Of a stretch of 64,000 nucleotides of DNA, positions 26,641 through 35,508 are shown piece after piece (positions within the stretch are counted from its first letter, which is position 1; each line of letters opens with the position of its first letter). Both the position numbers and the translations under genes were made by a program. Source of the DNA: Streptomyces griseoincarnatus. GTDB taxonomy: Bacteria > Actinomycetota > Actinomycetes > Streptomycetales > Streptomycetaceae. Where the stretch lies: NCBI GenBank assembly GCA_014649575.1, contig BMTH01000008.1:310001-374000 (forward strand). The letters are read 5' to 3'. The notes below the pieces were generated by a model that did no database searches, was not told the origin of the DNA, and saw only the letters and a list, made by a program, of their open reading frames with translations.

Positions 26641-27915
26641 ATGATCAGAAGAACACGGCCGGTGGTGGGCGCCATAGCCCTGCTCGCCGCCCTGACGGCC
26701 GGGATCGCCTTCCCCGCCGGGGCGGCCGCCGGTGAACCCACGGGCGAGAGCGCGCCCAAGGTCGACCTCGTCCTCGACGTGAGCGGCTCGATGCGCGCCA
26801 AGGACATCGACGGCCAGTCCCGGATGGCGGCGGCGAAGCAGGCGTTCAACGAGGTGCTGGACGCGACGCCGGAGGAGGTGCAGCTCGGCATCCGCACCCT
26901 CGGCGCCGACTACCCCGGCGACGACCGCAAGGAGGGCTGCAAGGACACCGCGCAGCTCTACCCGGTCGGCCCGCTGGACCGCACCGAGGCGAAGACGGCG
27001 GTGGCGACCCTCGTCCCGACCGGCTGGACCCCGATCGGCCCGGCGCTGCTCCAGGCGGCCGACGACCTCGACGGCGGCGACGGCTCCAAGCGGATCGTGC
27101 TGATCAGCGACGGCGAGGACACCTGCGCCCCGCTCGACCCGTGCGAGGTGGCCCGCGAGATCGCGGCCAAGGGCATCGGCCTGACCATCGACACGCTGGG
27201 ACTGGTGCCGAACGCCAAGCTGAGCCGGCAGCTCAGCTGCATCGCCGAGGCGACGGGCGGAACGTACACCTCCATCGAGCACCAGGACGAACTCACCGAC
27301 CGTGTGAACGAGTTGGTCGACCGCGCGGCCGAGCCGGTGGTGACCCCGGTGGCCGTCGAAGGCGCCGACGCGTGCGAGCGGGCGCCCGAGCTGCGGTCCG
27401 GTCTCTACACCGACCGCCAGGAGTTCGGCCAGCAGCGCTGGTACCGCGTGGAGCTGCTCGCCGGGCAGGAGCTGCGCGCCTCGGTGAGCATCGCCGCGGA
27501 CCGCGCCGTACGCCCCGACCACGGTGTGCTGATGCGCGCGGTCACCGTGCACGGCCGGGAGATCGTGCGCGGCGAGGCCACGGGCAACGGCCGTACGGAC
27601 GTGGTGTCCACGGGCCTGCGCCACCCCAAGCCGGAGCTGGACGACGACGACAGCGGCAAGCCCGCGGCGGAGACGGTGTGCCTCGGCGTGACCACCTCCT
27701 TCTCGGCGGACGCCGGGGTGAAGACCACGCCCGGCCTGCCGCTGGAGCTGACGGTCGACGTCGTCGACGGCCCGGACGACGCGTCCGACGTCGCCTCCTT
27801 CGGCCTCGGCCGGGGCTGGTGGCTGCTCGGCGCGCTGGTCGTGACCGGCTTCCTCGCCGGTCTCGTCTGGGGCTGGCTGTCCCGCTGGCGGGTCGCTGTC
27901 TGGAGGACCAACTGA
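26641..27915 (+). CDS. Secreted, membrane-anchored von Willebrand factor A protein
   Basis: A 424-residue protein with a signal peptide (about 1-32) and a vWA domain (about 40-230) with an intact MIDAS: LDVSGSM, a Thr in VPTGWTPIG and ISDGEDTC. A second extracytoplasmic domain follows, then a C-terminal membrane helix (about 395-415) with a short basic tail. vWA domains bind protein ligands through a metal ion. The stop overlaps the next start (TGATG), and the neighbour has the same signal-domain-anchor plan, so the two probably form a surface complex. Function unknown. Confidence 0.85.
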   Translation: MIRRTRPVVGAIALLAALTAGIAFPAGAAAGEPTGESAPKVDLVLDVSGSMRAKDIDGQSRMAAAKQAFNEVLDATPEEVQLGIRTLGADYPGDDRKEGCKDTAQLYPVGPLDRTEAKTAVATLVPTGWTPIGPALLQAADDLDGGDGSKRIVLISDGEDTCAPLDPCEVAREIAAKGIGLTIDTLGLVPNAKLSRQLSCIAEATGGTYTSIEHQDELTDRVNELVDRAAEPVVTPVAVEGADACERAPELRSGLYTDRQEFGQQRWYRVELLAGQELRASVSIAADRAVRPDHGVLMRAVTVHGREIVRGEATGNGRTDVVSTGLRHPKPELDDDDSGKPAAETVCLGVTTSFSADAGVKTTPGLPLELTVDVVDGPDDASDVASFGLGRGWWLLGALVVTGFLAGLVWGWLSRWRVAVWRTN

Positions 27916-28715
27916 TGCGCGCCGTACGAGTACTGAGTGCCGCCCTGCTGACGCTGGGCCTGGCCGCCGCGCCCGCCGCGGCGGATTCCTCCCCGTCCCC
28001 GGAGGCTTCCGGCGACGGCGGCGGGCCCACCCGCGCGGGGACGTCGTTCCGCACCGCGACGGAGGTCGAGCAGGGGCAGACCGCCACGGCGCGGGCCTCC
28101 ACGGGTGACTATCTGTACTGGTCGTTCCCCGCGGACGCCGGACAGCGGCCCACCGTTCGCGCGACGGTGAAGCTGCCGGAGAGCCACGCCGCCCAGACGT
28201 GGCAGGTCGACGTGTACGACGGGCTGCGCCGCCGGCAGGCCTGCCAGTACGGCGCGCAGACCCGCACCGCCGGGGCGGGCGCGGCGAGCGTGGAACTGGC
28301 GTGCGTGCTGCGCACGGTCCGCGCCTGGTCGGAGCCGTGGGCCAACGATCCGCTGCCCGGCACGTACTACGTGCGCCTGACGGCCCTGAAACTGTCGGCG
28401 GACGACCTGGGCAAGCCGGTCGACGCCGAACTGCGCGTCAAATCCAAGGACATGGGTGGTGCGACGGCGGTCGACGGCTCGCTGTCCGAGCCGTTGGTGC
28501 CGGGTGTCGCCTCCCGTCCGCAGGAGGAGTCGGACGACTCTCCCTCCGCCGTCCTGGCCGACCTCGAACCGGAGGACGGCTGGACGTCGGGCTGGTGGTC
28601 GGACCGCTGGATCTGGACGGCGATCGGCGGCGCGCTGGCGGCCCTGGCGGGTGTGTGCGGCTACCGCCTGACGCGAGGACCGGGCCGCCCGCGGCACGTC
28701 CCGCCGGGGGCGTGA
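27915..28715 (+). CDS. Surface-anchored partner of the vWA protein
   Basis: A 266-residue protein with a signal peptide (about 1-23), a beta-rich extracytoplasmic domain, an acidic linker and one membrane helix near the C-terminus (about 235-253) followed by a basic tail. The central part resembles the second domain of the upstream vWA protein in its predicted carbohydrate- or protein-binding character, but no named family was recognised. GGAGG lies eight bases before the ATG, inside the end of the vWA gene. A strong terminator follows. Confidence 0.75.
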   Translation: MRAVRVLSAALLTLGLAAAPAAADSSPSPEASGDGGGPTRAGTSFRTATEVEQGQTATARASTGDYLYWSFPADAGQRPTVRATVKLPESHAAQTWQVDVYDGLRRRQACQYGAQTRTAGAGAASVELACVLRTVRAWSEPWANDPLPGTYYVRLTALKLSADDLGKPVDAELRVKSKDMGGATAVDGSLSEPLVPGVASRPQEESDDSPSAVLADLEPEDGWTSGWWSDRWIWTAIGGALAALAGVCGYRLTRGPGRPRHVPPGA

Positions 28716-28736
28716 GCCTCGTTTCGCGTTTCGGTT

Positions 28737-28765
28737 CGGAAGGCCCGCCGTGTGCGGGCCTTCCG
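28737..28765. terminator. Strong hairpin terminator
   Basis: CGGAAGGCCCGC and GCGGGCCTTCCG form a 12-bp perfect stem with loop CGTGT, between two convergent genes. Confidence 0.85.
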
Positions 28766-28778
28766 GCTGTCCGGGCCC

Positions 28779-29303
28779 TCAGCCGCAGGTCGGGGCGCCC
28801 TCCGGAGTGAACGGCTGAGGGAAGGTGAAGCGCTGGGGTGCGGGGCCATGGTGGTGCAGGCGCTCCAGCTTGCCGACGCCCTCCCGCCAGGTGGGGGTCG
28901 CGTCCTCGGGAACCCACCAGAGCACGTGCGTCGGGTGCCGCGACCTCTCGAACCAGTCGTGGCGCCTGGTCAGCGCCTCGCGGTGGAGCCCGGTGTGGAC
29001 GGCGTCGCGGGCGGAGCGCAGGTCGGTCCAGAGGGAGAGGGTCGCGGCCAGGGCGGTGGTGTCGGGGGTACGGCCCTTGGCGTACCACGCCGGTACGGCG
29101 AACTCGCCCCACGCACCCCAGTCCGCCCCGAAGAGCACGCCGTGCTCACCGCCCTCCGGTTCGGCCCGGCCGAGGTAACCGGGGTGCGCGCTGATCCTCC
29201 GGTAGACGGCCTCACCGATGTCGTAGAACTCGCGGGTGATGGGACCGGGGTCGGAGAGGGGGGACTTGAGGACGCCGAAGGTGTAGAGCGCGAGGCGGGG
29301 CAT
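28779..29303 (-). CDS. DUF3291 family protein
   Basis: A 174-residue cytoplasmic protein with the pattern of DUF3291: an N-terminal LALYTFGVLK, a central SLWTDLRSARDAVHTGLHREAL and a later VLWWVPEDATPTW. The family has a dimeric ferredoxin-like fold related to antibiotic-biosynthesis monooxygenases, but no activity is established. It is a single gene, convergent with the vWA operon. Confidence 0.78.
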   Translation of the reverse strand: MPRLALYTFGVLKSPLSDPGPITREFYDIGEAVYRRISAHPGYLGRAEPEGGEHGVLFGADWGAWGEFAVPAWYAKGRTPDTTALAATLSLWTDLRSARDAVHTGLHREALTRRHDWFERSRHPTHVLWWVPEDATPTWREGVGKLERLHHHGPAPQRFTFPQPFTPEGAPTCG

Positions 29304-29414
29304 GCGTCTCCCTTAGCGGGGGGCTTCGAAGGGGTGCACCTGGGCGCGGACTCGCCCAGGGCCGGGTGAAGGTAGCCCCATCGACGGGATCTGTCGAAGT
29401 TGCGGTGCGCCCCT

Positions 29415-29957
29415 CTATGTGGCCGCGTCCACCGATCCGGACCGGGCATCGGCTCGGCGCAGTTCACCGGCGGTGAAGACACCGAAGGCGCTGACGGCGC
29501 ACAGCCATGTGAAGCCGGCGAACATCGGCCGCTGGTCCTCCCTGGCGACCTTCTCGTACTGACTGCGTGGCACCTCCACCAGGGCCCGCTTTGAAGTGGT
29601 CATGTCGAAGACGTAGTAGCGACCGTCTTTGATCATTTCTGTCTGTTGCCTGGTGTCGTTGGACATGCCCATGAAGAACAGCGCGAAGCCCGATATGAAC
29701 AGCACGCCCAGCGTCGCCTGCAATCGGCCCGGCAGACACCAGAAGGCCCGCCACAGCGTCTTCTTGTCGGACCCGGTCAGCAGCACGCGCACCCCTGCGG
29801 CCAGAACAACGGGCAGCATGAGCACCACGACTGCCAGCCAGTCCACGTCGGTGAGCGACAACGTCATCCCCGGCACCCACGAAAGCAAGGCCAACAACAA
29901 CGCCGTGGCGCTCATCGCGAGCGCGATTCCCCCGTGCACCTTGAAGCTCCACCCCAT
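29415..29957 (-). CDS. Hypothetical multi-pass membrane protein
   Basis: A 180-residue protein with about four hydrophobic segments (near 8-30, 40-60, 83-97 and 145-163). A polar extracytoplasmic loop contains a short RYYVFDMTTSKRALVE region. No family was recognised. The ATG at 29957 has no obvious ribosome site. It stands alone between the DUF3291 and HxlR genes. Confidence 0.6.
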   Translation of the reverse strand: MGWSFKVHGGIALAMSATALLLALLSWVPGMTLSLTDVDWLAVVVLMLPVVLAAGVRVLLTGSDKKTLWRAFWCLPGRLQATLGVLFISGFALFFMGMSNDTRQQTEMIKDGRYYVFDMTTSKRALVEVPRSQYEKVAREDQRPMFAGFTWLCAVSAFGVFTAGELRRADARSGSVDAAT

Positions 29958-30125
29958 GTCCGGGAGGCTGCCACAGCCCCCGCCACCTGATCATTGCCGT
30001 GTTCCGGCAGAGATCACGTGCGGTGGGTGCCGAACGTAAGCCGGCCGGCGGAGGCAGAGGGGGCCGCCGTCCGGCGCTCGCGGCTCGGTTCGTCGAGGCG
30101 TGAGGGCGGGCGCCGCAGCGCCTTC

Positions 30126-30752
30126 TCACGCCTCCCTGAGCTGCTTGGCGAGCGGGCTGTCGCCGGTGATCTCGACGCGGCCGTCCCGGATCGCCTCCGG
30201 CAGGGACAGATCGCCTCGGCTGAGGGCGATGCACGCCGGGGTGTCGAGGGTGAGGACCGCGTCCGGGTCGCGAGGGGCCGGGCCGTCGCCGTAGACGGGG
30301 CTGTCGGCCGCGCCCGCGTGGACGTGGAAGCAGCCCTCGTCCAGGCGTACTTCGACGAGTCCGTCGCCCTCCAGTTCACGCAGCAGCGGCAGGGCGAACC
30401 AGTGGGCGCGGACCGCGTCGGTCGGCCGGCGTGCGCCGAGCTCCGGCCGGCCCCACGTCCCGAGCGCCTGGAGGACGGGCAGCAACTCACGTCCGCGCGC
30501 GGTGAGTTCGTAGACGTAGACCGCGCCGGGAGGCGGAAGGCGGCGGCGGGTGGTGAGGCCGTCGCGTTCCATGTCCTTCAGCCGTGAGGCCAGTACGTCC
30601 GTGCTGACGCCCGGCAGGTCCGCGTGCAGGTCGGTGTAGCGGCGCGGCCCGGCCAGCAGCTCCCGGACGATCAGCAGGGTCCAGCGGTCGCCGACGACGT
30701 CGAGCGCGCGGGCGGCGGAGCAGTACTGGTCGTAGCTTCGGCGAGGTGGCAT
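30126..30752 (-). CDS. HxlR-family transcriptional regulator with C-terminal extra domain
   Basis: A 208-residue regulator. The first 100 residues form the HxlR winged helix (DQYCSAARALDVVGDRWTLL, then LPGVSTDVLASRLKDMERDG). The C-terminal 90 residues resemble a sterol-carrier-like ligand domain seen in some actinobacterial members. It is divergent from an aminotransferase gene, and a clear palindrome lies between them. Autoregulation and control of the aminotransferase are likely. Upstream open frame over the aminotransferase was rejected as antisense. Confidence 0.85.
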   Translation of the reverse strand: MPPRRSYDQYCSAARALDVVGDRWTLLIVRELLAGPRRYTDLHADLPGVSTDVLASRLKDMERDGLTTRRRLPPPGAVYVYELTARGRELLPVLQALGTWGRPELGARRPTDAVRAHWFALPLLRELEGDGLVEVRLDEGCFHVHAGAADSPVYGDGPAPRDPDAVLTLDTPACIALSRGDLSLPEAIRDGRVEITGDSPLAKQLREA

Positions 30753-30774
30753 GCCTCGCAGTCTAGACATGTCG

Positions 30775-30810
30775 TTGGACTTTCCAAGCACCCACTTGGT
30801 AAAACCAAGT
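30775..30810. promoter_or_regulatory. HxlR-type operator region
   Basis: ACTTGGT-AAA-ACCAAGT (30794-30810) is a perfect 7+7 inverted repeat, and TTGGA-CTT-TCCAA (30775-30787) is a second short one. Both lie in the 81-bp spacer between divergent genes. Confidence 0.65.
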
Positions 30811-30833
30811 AACACCAGAAACCGGAGGGGCGC

Positions 30834-32042
30834 ATGGAGTTCCGGCAGTCGAGCAAGCTCAGCGAGGTCTGTTACGAGATCCGCGGCCCGGTGATCGAGC
30901 ACGCCAACGCGCTGGAGGAGGCGGGGCACAGCGTGCTTCGCCTCAACACCGGCAACCCGGCCCTGTTCGGTTTCGAGGCGCCGGAGGAGATCCTCCAGGA
31001 CATGATCCGGATGCTCCCCCAGGCGCACGGCTACACCGACTCGCGCGGCATCCTCTCCGCCCGCCGCGCGGTCGCCCAGCGCTACCAGACGCTCGGCCTG
31101 GAGGTCGACGTGGACGACGTCTTCCTCGGCAACGGCGTCTCCGAGCTGGTGTCCATGGCGGTGCAGGCCCTGCTGGAGGACGGCGACGAAATCCTCATCC
31201 CGGCCCCGGACTTCCCGCTGTGGACGGCGGTGACCACCCTGTCCGGCGGCAAGGCGGTGCACTACCTGTGCGACGAGCGGTCCGACTGGTACCCGGACCT
31301 CGACGACATGGCCGCGAAGATCACCGACCGCACCAAGGCCGTCGTCATCATCAACCCCAACAACCCGACGGGCGCGGTGTATCCGAAGGAGGTCGTCGAG
31401 GGCATCCTCGACCTGGCCCGCCGCCACGGACTGATGGTCCTCGCGGACGAGATCTACGACCAGATCCTGTACGACGACGCCGTGCACCACTCGGCCGCCG
31501 CGCTCGCCCCCGACCTCGTCGTGCTGACCTTCTGCGGCCTGTCCAAGACGTACCGCGTGGCGGGCTTCCGCTCGGGCTGGCTGGTGGTCACCGGACCGAA
31601 GCAGCACGCGAAGGACTACCTCGAGGGCCTGACCATGCTGGCGTCGATGCGCCTGTGCGCCAACGCGCCCGCGCAGTACGCCATTCAGGCCGCGCTGGGC
31701 GGCCGTCAGTCCATCCGGGACCTCACCGCCCCGGGCGGCAGGCTGCGCGAACAGCGCGACACGGCCTGGGAGAAGCTGAACGAGATCCCGGGCGTGAGCT
31801 GCGTGAAGCCGAAGGGCGCGCTGTACGCCTTCCCGCGTCTCGACCCGAAGGTGCACAAGATCCACGACGACGAGAAGTTCGTCCTGGACCTGCTGCTCCG
31901 GGAGAAGATCCAGGTGGTCCAGGGCACCGGCTTCAACTGGCCCTCCCCCGACCACTTCCGCATCCTCACCCTCCCCCACGCGGAGGACCTGGAGGCGGCG
32001 ATCGGCCGCATCGGCCGCTTCCTGAGCGGGTACCGGCAGTAG
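30834..32042 (+). CDS. Pyridoxal-phosphate aminotransferase (AlaA-like)
   Basis: A 402-residue class I/II aminotransferase. VIINPNNPTGAVYPK and LADEIYDQI surround the cofactor pocket; the Schiff-base Lys is in GLSKTYRVAGFRSGW. It closely resembles AlaA-type alanine/glutamate transaminases. GGAGG lies five bases before the ATG. The divergent HxlR gene and the operator in front of the start suggest inducible expression. A strictly biosynthetic role is therefore not certain. Confidence 0.9.
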   Translation: MEFRQSSKLSEVCYEIRGPVIEHANALEEAGHSVLRLNTGNPALFGFEAPEEILQDMIRMLPQAHGYTDSRGILSARRAVAQRYQTLGLEVDVDDVFLGNGVSELVSMAVQALLEDGDEILIPAPDFPLWTAVTTLSGGKAVHYLCDERSDWYPDLDDMAAKITDRTKAVVIINPNNPTGAVYPKEVVEGILDLARRHGLMVLADEIYDQILYDDAVHHSAAALAPDLVVLTFCGLSKTYRVAGFRSGWLVVTGPKQHAKDYLEGLTMLASMRLCANAPAQYAIQAALGGRQSIRDLTAPGGRLREQRDTAWEKLNEIPGVSCVKPKGALYAFPRLDPKVHKIHDDEKFVLDLLLREKIQVVQGTGFNWPSPDHFRILTLPHAEDLEAAIGRIGRFLSGYRQ

Positions 32043-32261
32043 GCGACGGCACACGGCCCGGTCTGTCGGCCACCCGCGCCGACCGCGCGCTGGTCGCTCG
32101 AGATGCCCTCGACTCGACGGAGTCGGCGAGGTCGTGCACAGGGGTTCCTTACGGGTGGGGGACGAGGCCCTCCGGGCGGTACGAGTCGTACACGCCTCAG
32201 GCCCTCTGGAGGGCCCGCTCTCCCACTCCGGCGCGCCGTGTCGCTCCGACGCGCCCCCGCG

Positions 32262-33803
32262 TCACCCCGCGGGCGGGAAGCCCTGGTGGGTGTCAGGCAC
32301 GCCCAGGCGGTCCAGTACCGCCCGGATCGCACGGCGTACCGCGTCGCGGGACTCGTCCGTGGGGTCGACGGTCTCGAAGGCGTGGTGACCGCGCGGTACG
32401 TCGACGACCTCCACGTCCGCCCCGCACTCCTTCGCCGAGGCGAGGAATCCCTCGACGGTGGCGGCGATCGCGGGCGTCTCCAGTCCGACGCGGGTGAGGA
32501 CGACGGGCAGGCCGCCGGCGTGCGCCACCGCGCGCGCCGGGTCGAAGCGGCTGTCGGTCAGTCCCCAGCCGGGCAGCGGCCCGAGGACCGCATAGGTGGC
32601 GGCCAGGCAGCGCAGCCAGGGCGGGGGCGCGTCCAGCCAGGGGGCCGCGATCGGACCGCCGCCGGAGAAGAACCACAGCGCCGCCCGGTCCGCGTCCACG
32701 CGGGGATCGGCCCGCACCTGTTCCATGGCGGCGGCGACATCGGCGGCCGCGCGCTCGTAGTCGTCCAGGGTGTGCAGACGGTGGTCGACGACGGCGGCCA
32801 CCGCGCCGCCCGCCGCGGCGCAGTGTGCGTAGCCCCTCAGGGTCGGCCAGTCCCTCGGTGTGGGGCGGGCGTCGGCGGGGACGGGGCCGCCGTGCACGAA
32901 CAGCACCGCGGGGCGCGGCGCTTCGGCGCCTGGCGGCAGGTACAGGTCGACGTTCCCGTGCCGCTCCCGCGGGGCCTCGGGGACCTCCAGCGGGAAGGGA
33001 CGCAGGTGTGCGGGCGGTTCCGAAGCGTCGGCGGGTGCCAGGCGGTGCCCCTCGCCGGCCGCGGCACGCAGCAGGACGTCCGCCAGTTCGGCGGGCATGG
33101 AGAGCATCGGCCAGTGCCCGGTGGGCAGTTCGAAGAAGGCGACCCGCGCATCGGCCAGTTCCCGCAGTGTCGGGTCGCCCCGGTCCACCATCATCTGGAC
33201 CATCTCGATGCTCGCCCCGTTGCCGGTGCACAGGATGCCGGTGGCGGGCACCGGGTCCACCGCTCCGGTCAGCCTGAGCGGCTGGAGCAGGGTCCCCATC
33301 GGCTGCGGAGCGGCCATGGCCGTGAGCTGGTCAAGCGCCGGGCCGGGCACGCCCTCGGTGCTGCCCCACCGGCGCCAGTCCTCGGGGGTGGCCGGAGGCG
33401 GGAGCGCCTTGCCATCCGTTGCGGCCGTCCGATCGCGCAAGGACCGGTCGGGCACCGCGGCCACGGCGGGTACGCCGTTCCCCGGCATGCCCGAGTCCAG
33501 GTACACGATCCGGTCGACGCGTCCCGCCCTGCGGTCGGCCGCGCCCAGCGCGGGATGGATGCCGTAGTCGTGGCCGACCAGCACGAGCTTCCGGCCGGTC
33601 CGGCCGAGGGAGTCGATCACCTCGACGACGTCCGCGATGTGGGTCTCCAGGTCGATGTCACCGCCCGCCGGGCGGAGCGCGGCGTCAAGCCCGGTCAGCC
33701 GCACGGGATGCGCCACGGCGCCGGCCGCCGTCAGCCGGTCGGCGGTCTCCTGCCAGACATGCGCGCCGGTGAACATGCCCGGCACCAGGACGAAGATGGT
33801 CAT
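32262..33803 (-). CDS. Double-domain alpha/beta-hydrolase
   Basis: A 513-residue protein made of two hydrolase units. The first (about 1-260) starts with FVLVPGMFTG and has GHDYG, so Asp replaces the usual nucleophile Ser, as in epoxide hydrolases and dehalogenases. The second (about 280-513) has an HGG oxyanion motif, WFFSGGG as the probable nucleophile elbow, and a catalytic His in RGHHAF. The frame is continuous through the joint, so this is a real fusion. GGGGAGG precedes the ATG at 33803. The promoter has MerR-type geometry. Substrate unknown. Confidence 0.8.
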   Translation of the reverse strand: MTIFVLVPGMFTGAHVWQETADRLTAAGAVAHPVRLTGLDAALRPAGGDIDLETHIADVVEVIDSLGRTGRKLVLVGHDYGIHPALGAADRRAGRVDRIVYLDSGMPGNGVPAVAAVPDRSLRDRTAATDGKALPPPATPEDWRRWGSTEGVPGPALDQLTAMAAPQPMGTLLQPLRLTGAVDPVPATGILCTGNGASIEMVQMMVDRGDPTLRELADARVAFFELPTGHWPMLSMPAELADVLLRAAAGEGHRLAPADASEPPAHLRPFPLEVPEAPRERHGNVDLYLPPGAEAPRPAVLFVHGGPVPADARPTPRDWPTLRGYAHCAAAGGAVAAVVDHRLHTLDDYERAAADVAAAMEQVRADPRVDADRAALWFFSGGGPIAAPWLDAPPPWLRCLAATYAVLGPLPGWGLTDSRFDPARAVAHAGGLPVVLTRVGLETPAIAATVEGFLASAKECGADVEVVDVPRGHHAFETVDPTDESRDAVRRAIRAVLDRLGVPDTHQGFPPAG

Positions 33804-33858
33804 GGCCCTCCCCTTCGGACTCGACGGTCCGGTCCGGTCACCGGTCCCGCTCGCCGGT

Positions 33859-33889
33859 ACCGTAGGAACTCCCCTTGAGGGAGGTTCAA
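33859..33889 (-). promoter_or_regulatory. MerR-type promoter with 19-bp spacer
   Basis: On the minus strand TTGAAC (33889-33884) and TACGGT (33864-33859) are separated by exactly 19 bp, the hallmark of MerR-activated promoters. The spacer contains the dyad CTCCC-TCAAG-GGGAG, flanked by AAC and GTT. Confidence 0.75.
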
Positions 33890-33891
33890 GC

Positions 33892-34857
33892 GTGCGCACG
33901 AGGTACGACGATCTGTGGGGCATCGGGGAGCTGGCCGCGCGGGCCGGTGTCACCGTCAAGACCGTCCGCTTCTACTCCGACGGCGGGCTGCTGCCCGAGG
34001 CCTCCCGCAGCGCGGGCGGACACCGGCGCTACGGCTCCGACGCGCTCGACAGGCTCCGCCTGATCCGCTCCCTGCGCACACTCGGCCTCTCGGTGCCCGA
34101 GGTGCGGCGCGTCCTCGACGAGGAGGACGCGACCGACGGCCTGGGACAGGCACTGGAAGGCGCGGTCGCGGAGCGTCTGCGTGAACTCGGCACCGAGATA
34201 CGGTCGTTGCGGTGGAGGGAGGCGGCACTCCGTCTGGTGCAGGAGTCCACGCCCGGGGAGAGGGCCGACCGGCTCCAGCTGATCGGGGGCCTGTCCGTCC
34301 CGCCCAGCACGGCCCCGCTGGTCCGCTTCTGGCGCGGCTGGCTTCCGCCGCGGATGCCCCGGCGGTCGGTCGACGCGTTCCTGGACGTCGCGGTGCCGCA
34401 GCCGCCGGACGACCCCGCTCCGGCCCAGGTCCTCGCCTTCGCCCGGCTCAACGCGCTCACTCTCGGCCCGTGTCCGGGCGCCGCACAGCCCCAGCCGGAG
34501 GCGCACCGGGCCGTCGGCGCCCAGGGGGCGGCCGTGCTGTACGCGGGGCTGGCGGAGGCGTACGAGCTGGCGGGTGTCCAGCTGCGGAGGGGCCGGGAGC
34601 CGCGGCCCGGTGAGGCGCTGGACTGCTTCGTCGACGCGTACACCGGCGCGTACGGCGTCCGGGACGGCGAGCAGTTCCGTCGCGGGCTGGCCGGGCAGCT
34701 CGCGACCGACGCGCGGATCGACCGCTACTGGGAGCTGGTGGCCGAGGTCGTCACCGAGCCGGGCCGACGGCCCGAACCGACACCCGGCACCGCCCACGAC
34801 TGGCTCCTCGCCGCCCTGGCCGCACAGACGGGGACGCCGCCGACGACGGCCGTGTGA
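33892..34857 (+). CDS. MerR-family transcriptional regulator
   Basis: A 321-residue MerR regulator. The N-terminal winged helix contains IGELAARAGVTVKTVRFYSD and SRSAGGHRRYGSDALDRL, followed by a dimerisation helix and a long C-terminal domain (about 120-321) with no recognised ligand fold and no metal-binding cysteines. A TipA- or multidrug-type organic ligand is more likely than a metal. GAGGGAGG lies seven bases before the GTG at 33892. It is divergent from the double hydrolase and probably activates it. Confidence 0.88.
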   Translation: MRTRYDDLWGIGELAARAGVTVKTVRFYSDGGLLPEASRSAGGHRRYGSDALDRLRLIRSLRTLGLSVPEVRRVLDEEDATDGLGQALEGAVAERLRELGTEIRSLRWREAALRLVQESTPGERADRLQLIGGLSVPPSTAPLVRFWRGWLPPRMPRRSVDAFLDVAVPQPPDDPAPAQVLAFARLNALTLGPCPGAAQPQPEAHRAVGAQGAAVLYAGLAEAYELAGVQLRRGREPRPGEALDCFVDAYTGAYGVRDGEQFRRGLAGQLATDARIDRYWELVAEVVTEPGRRPEPTPGTAHDWLLAALAAQTGTPPTTAV

Positions 34858-35258
34858 CCGTGCGTGAGATGGTCGTCCGCGTGACCGAGACGTGGGTGAT
34901 CGATGGCAGCAGCCTTGTGCCTGTGTCGTCCGCGACGGTGGTGCGGGGACTTCGGTCGAGGATCAACAGCGGGCATCTCGAGACGTGGATGACCAGCTCG
35001 TCCGGACGATCGCTGGCCTTCGTGACGAACAACGAGCGGGCCATGGTGATGCTGTTCGAAGAAGAGGGCGGTCCGGGCGAGCATGCCGTGGACCCTGGGG
35101 CCGAGGGATCGAGTGACGGATACGTCCTCTCCAACGGGCAGCACGACGCGTACCCGGACGCGGACACCGTCCCCGTGCACGAGGCCTTCAGGCTCGTACA
35201 GCGGATCGTAAGGACGGGGTCTTGGCCGCAGGACACACGCCGGGTTGTCGATCGCTGA
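34854..35258 (+). CDS. Imm1-like immunity protein
   Basis: A protein of about 134 residues resembling the Imm1 family, which protects against secreted deaminase or nuclease toxins. Visible features are GRSLAFVTNNERAMVMLF in the middle and VPVHEAFRLVQRIVRTGSWP near the end. The first GTG (34854) overlaps the MerR stop; starts at 34869 or 34881 would also preserve the domain. It lies 250 bp upstream of a barnase-type toxin gene, on the same strand. The matching toxin for Imm1 itself is not seen. Confidence 0.6.
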   Translation: MTVREMVVRVTETWVIDGSSLVPVSSATVVRGLRSRINSGHLETWMTSSSGRSLAFVTNNERAMVMLFEEEGGPGEHAVDPGAEGSSDGYVLSNGQHDAYPDADTVPVHEAFRLVQRIVRTGSWPQDTRRVVDR

Positions 35259-35508
35259 GAAGCTGTTGTCGTCCCCATTCAAGGGGTGCATCGAGCGGAC
35301 GTCATGGCCTTGGGCGCTACTTCGGCGGCCGGACCCTGTTGCACGGTCTCGACGCAGAGGGCCCCCTTGGCGACAACTGCCCTACTGTCCAGTAACATAC
35401 GCGTGCACATTTTTCATCAAACGGCGTCTCCGGCCTGCCTCCCACTCCCTGACCAGGAGTGACCTCCTACGGTGGTGCGAGCGCAGTCCTGATGACGCGG
35501 GGGAACAA

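Noticed and set aside
30753..32054. Extension of the HxlR frame across the aminotransferase gene
   Set aside because: The extra 434 codons are antisense to a clear aminotransferase. The regulator domain starts at the ATG at 30752 with a dedicated divergent spacer.
32043..32261. Small gene between the aminotransferase and hydrolase genes
   Set aside because: The 219-bp gap has short open frames only, with no start signal or protein-like composition; only weak GC-rich pairings are visible.
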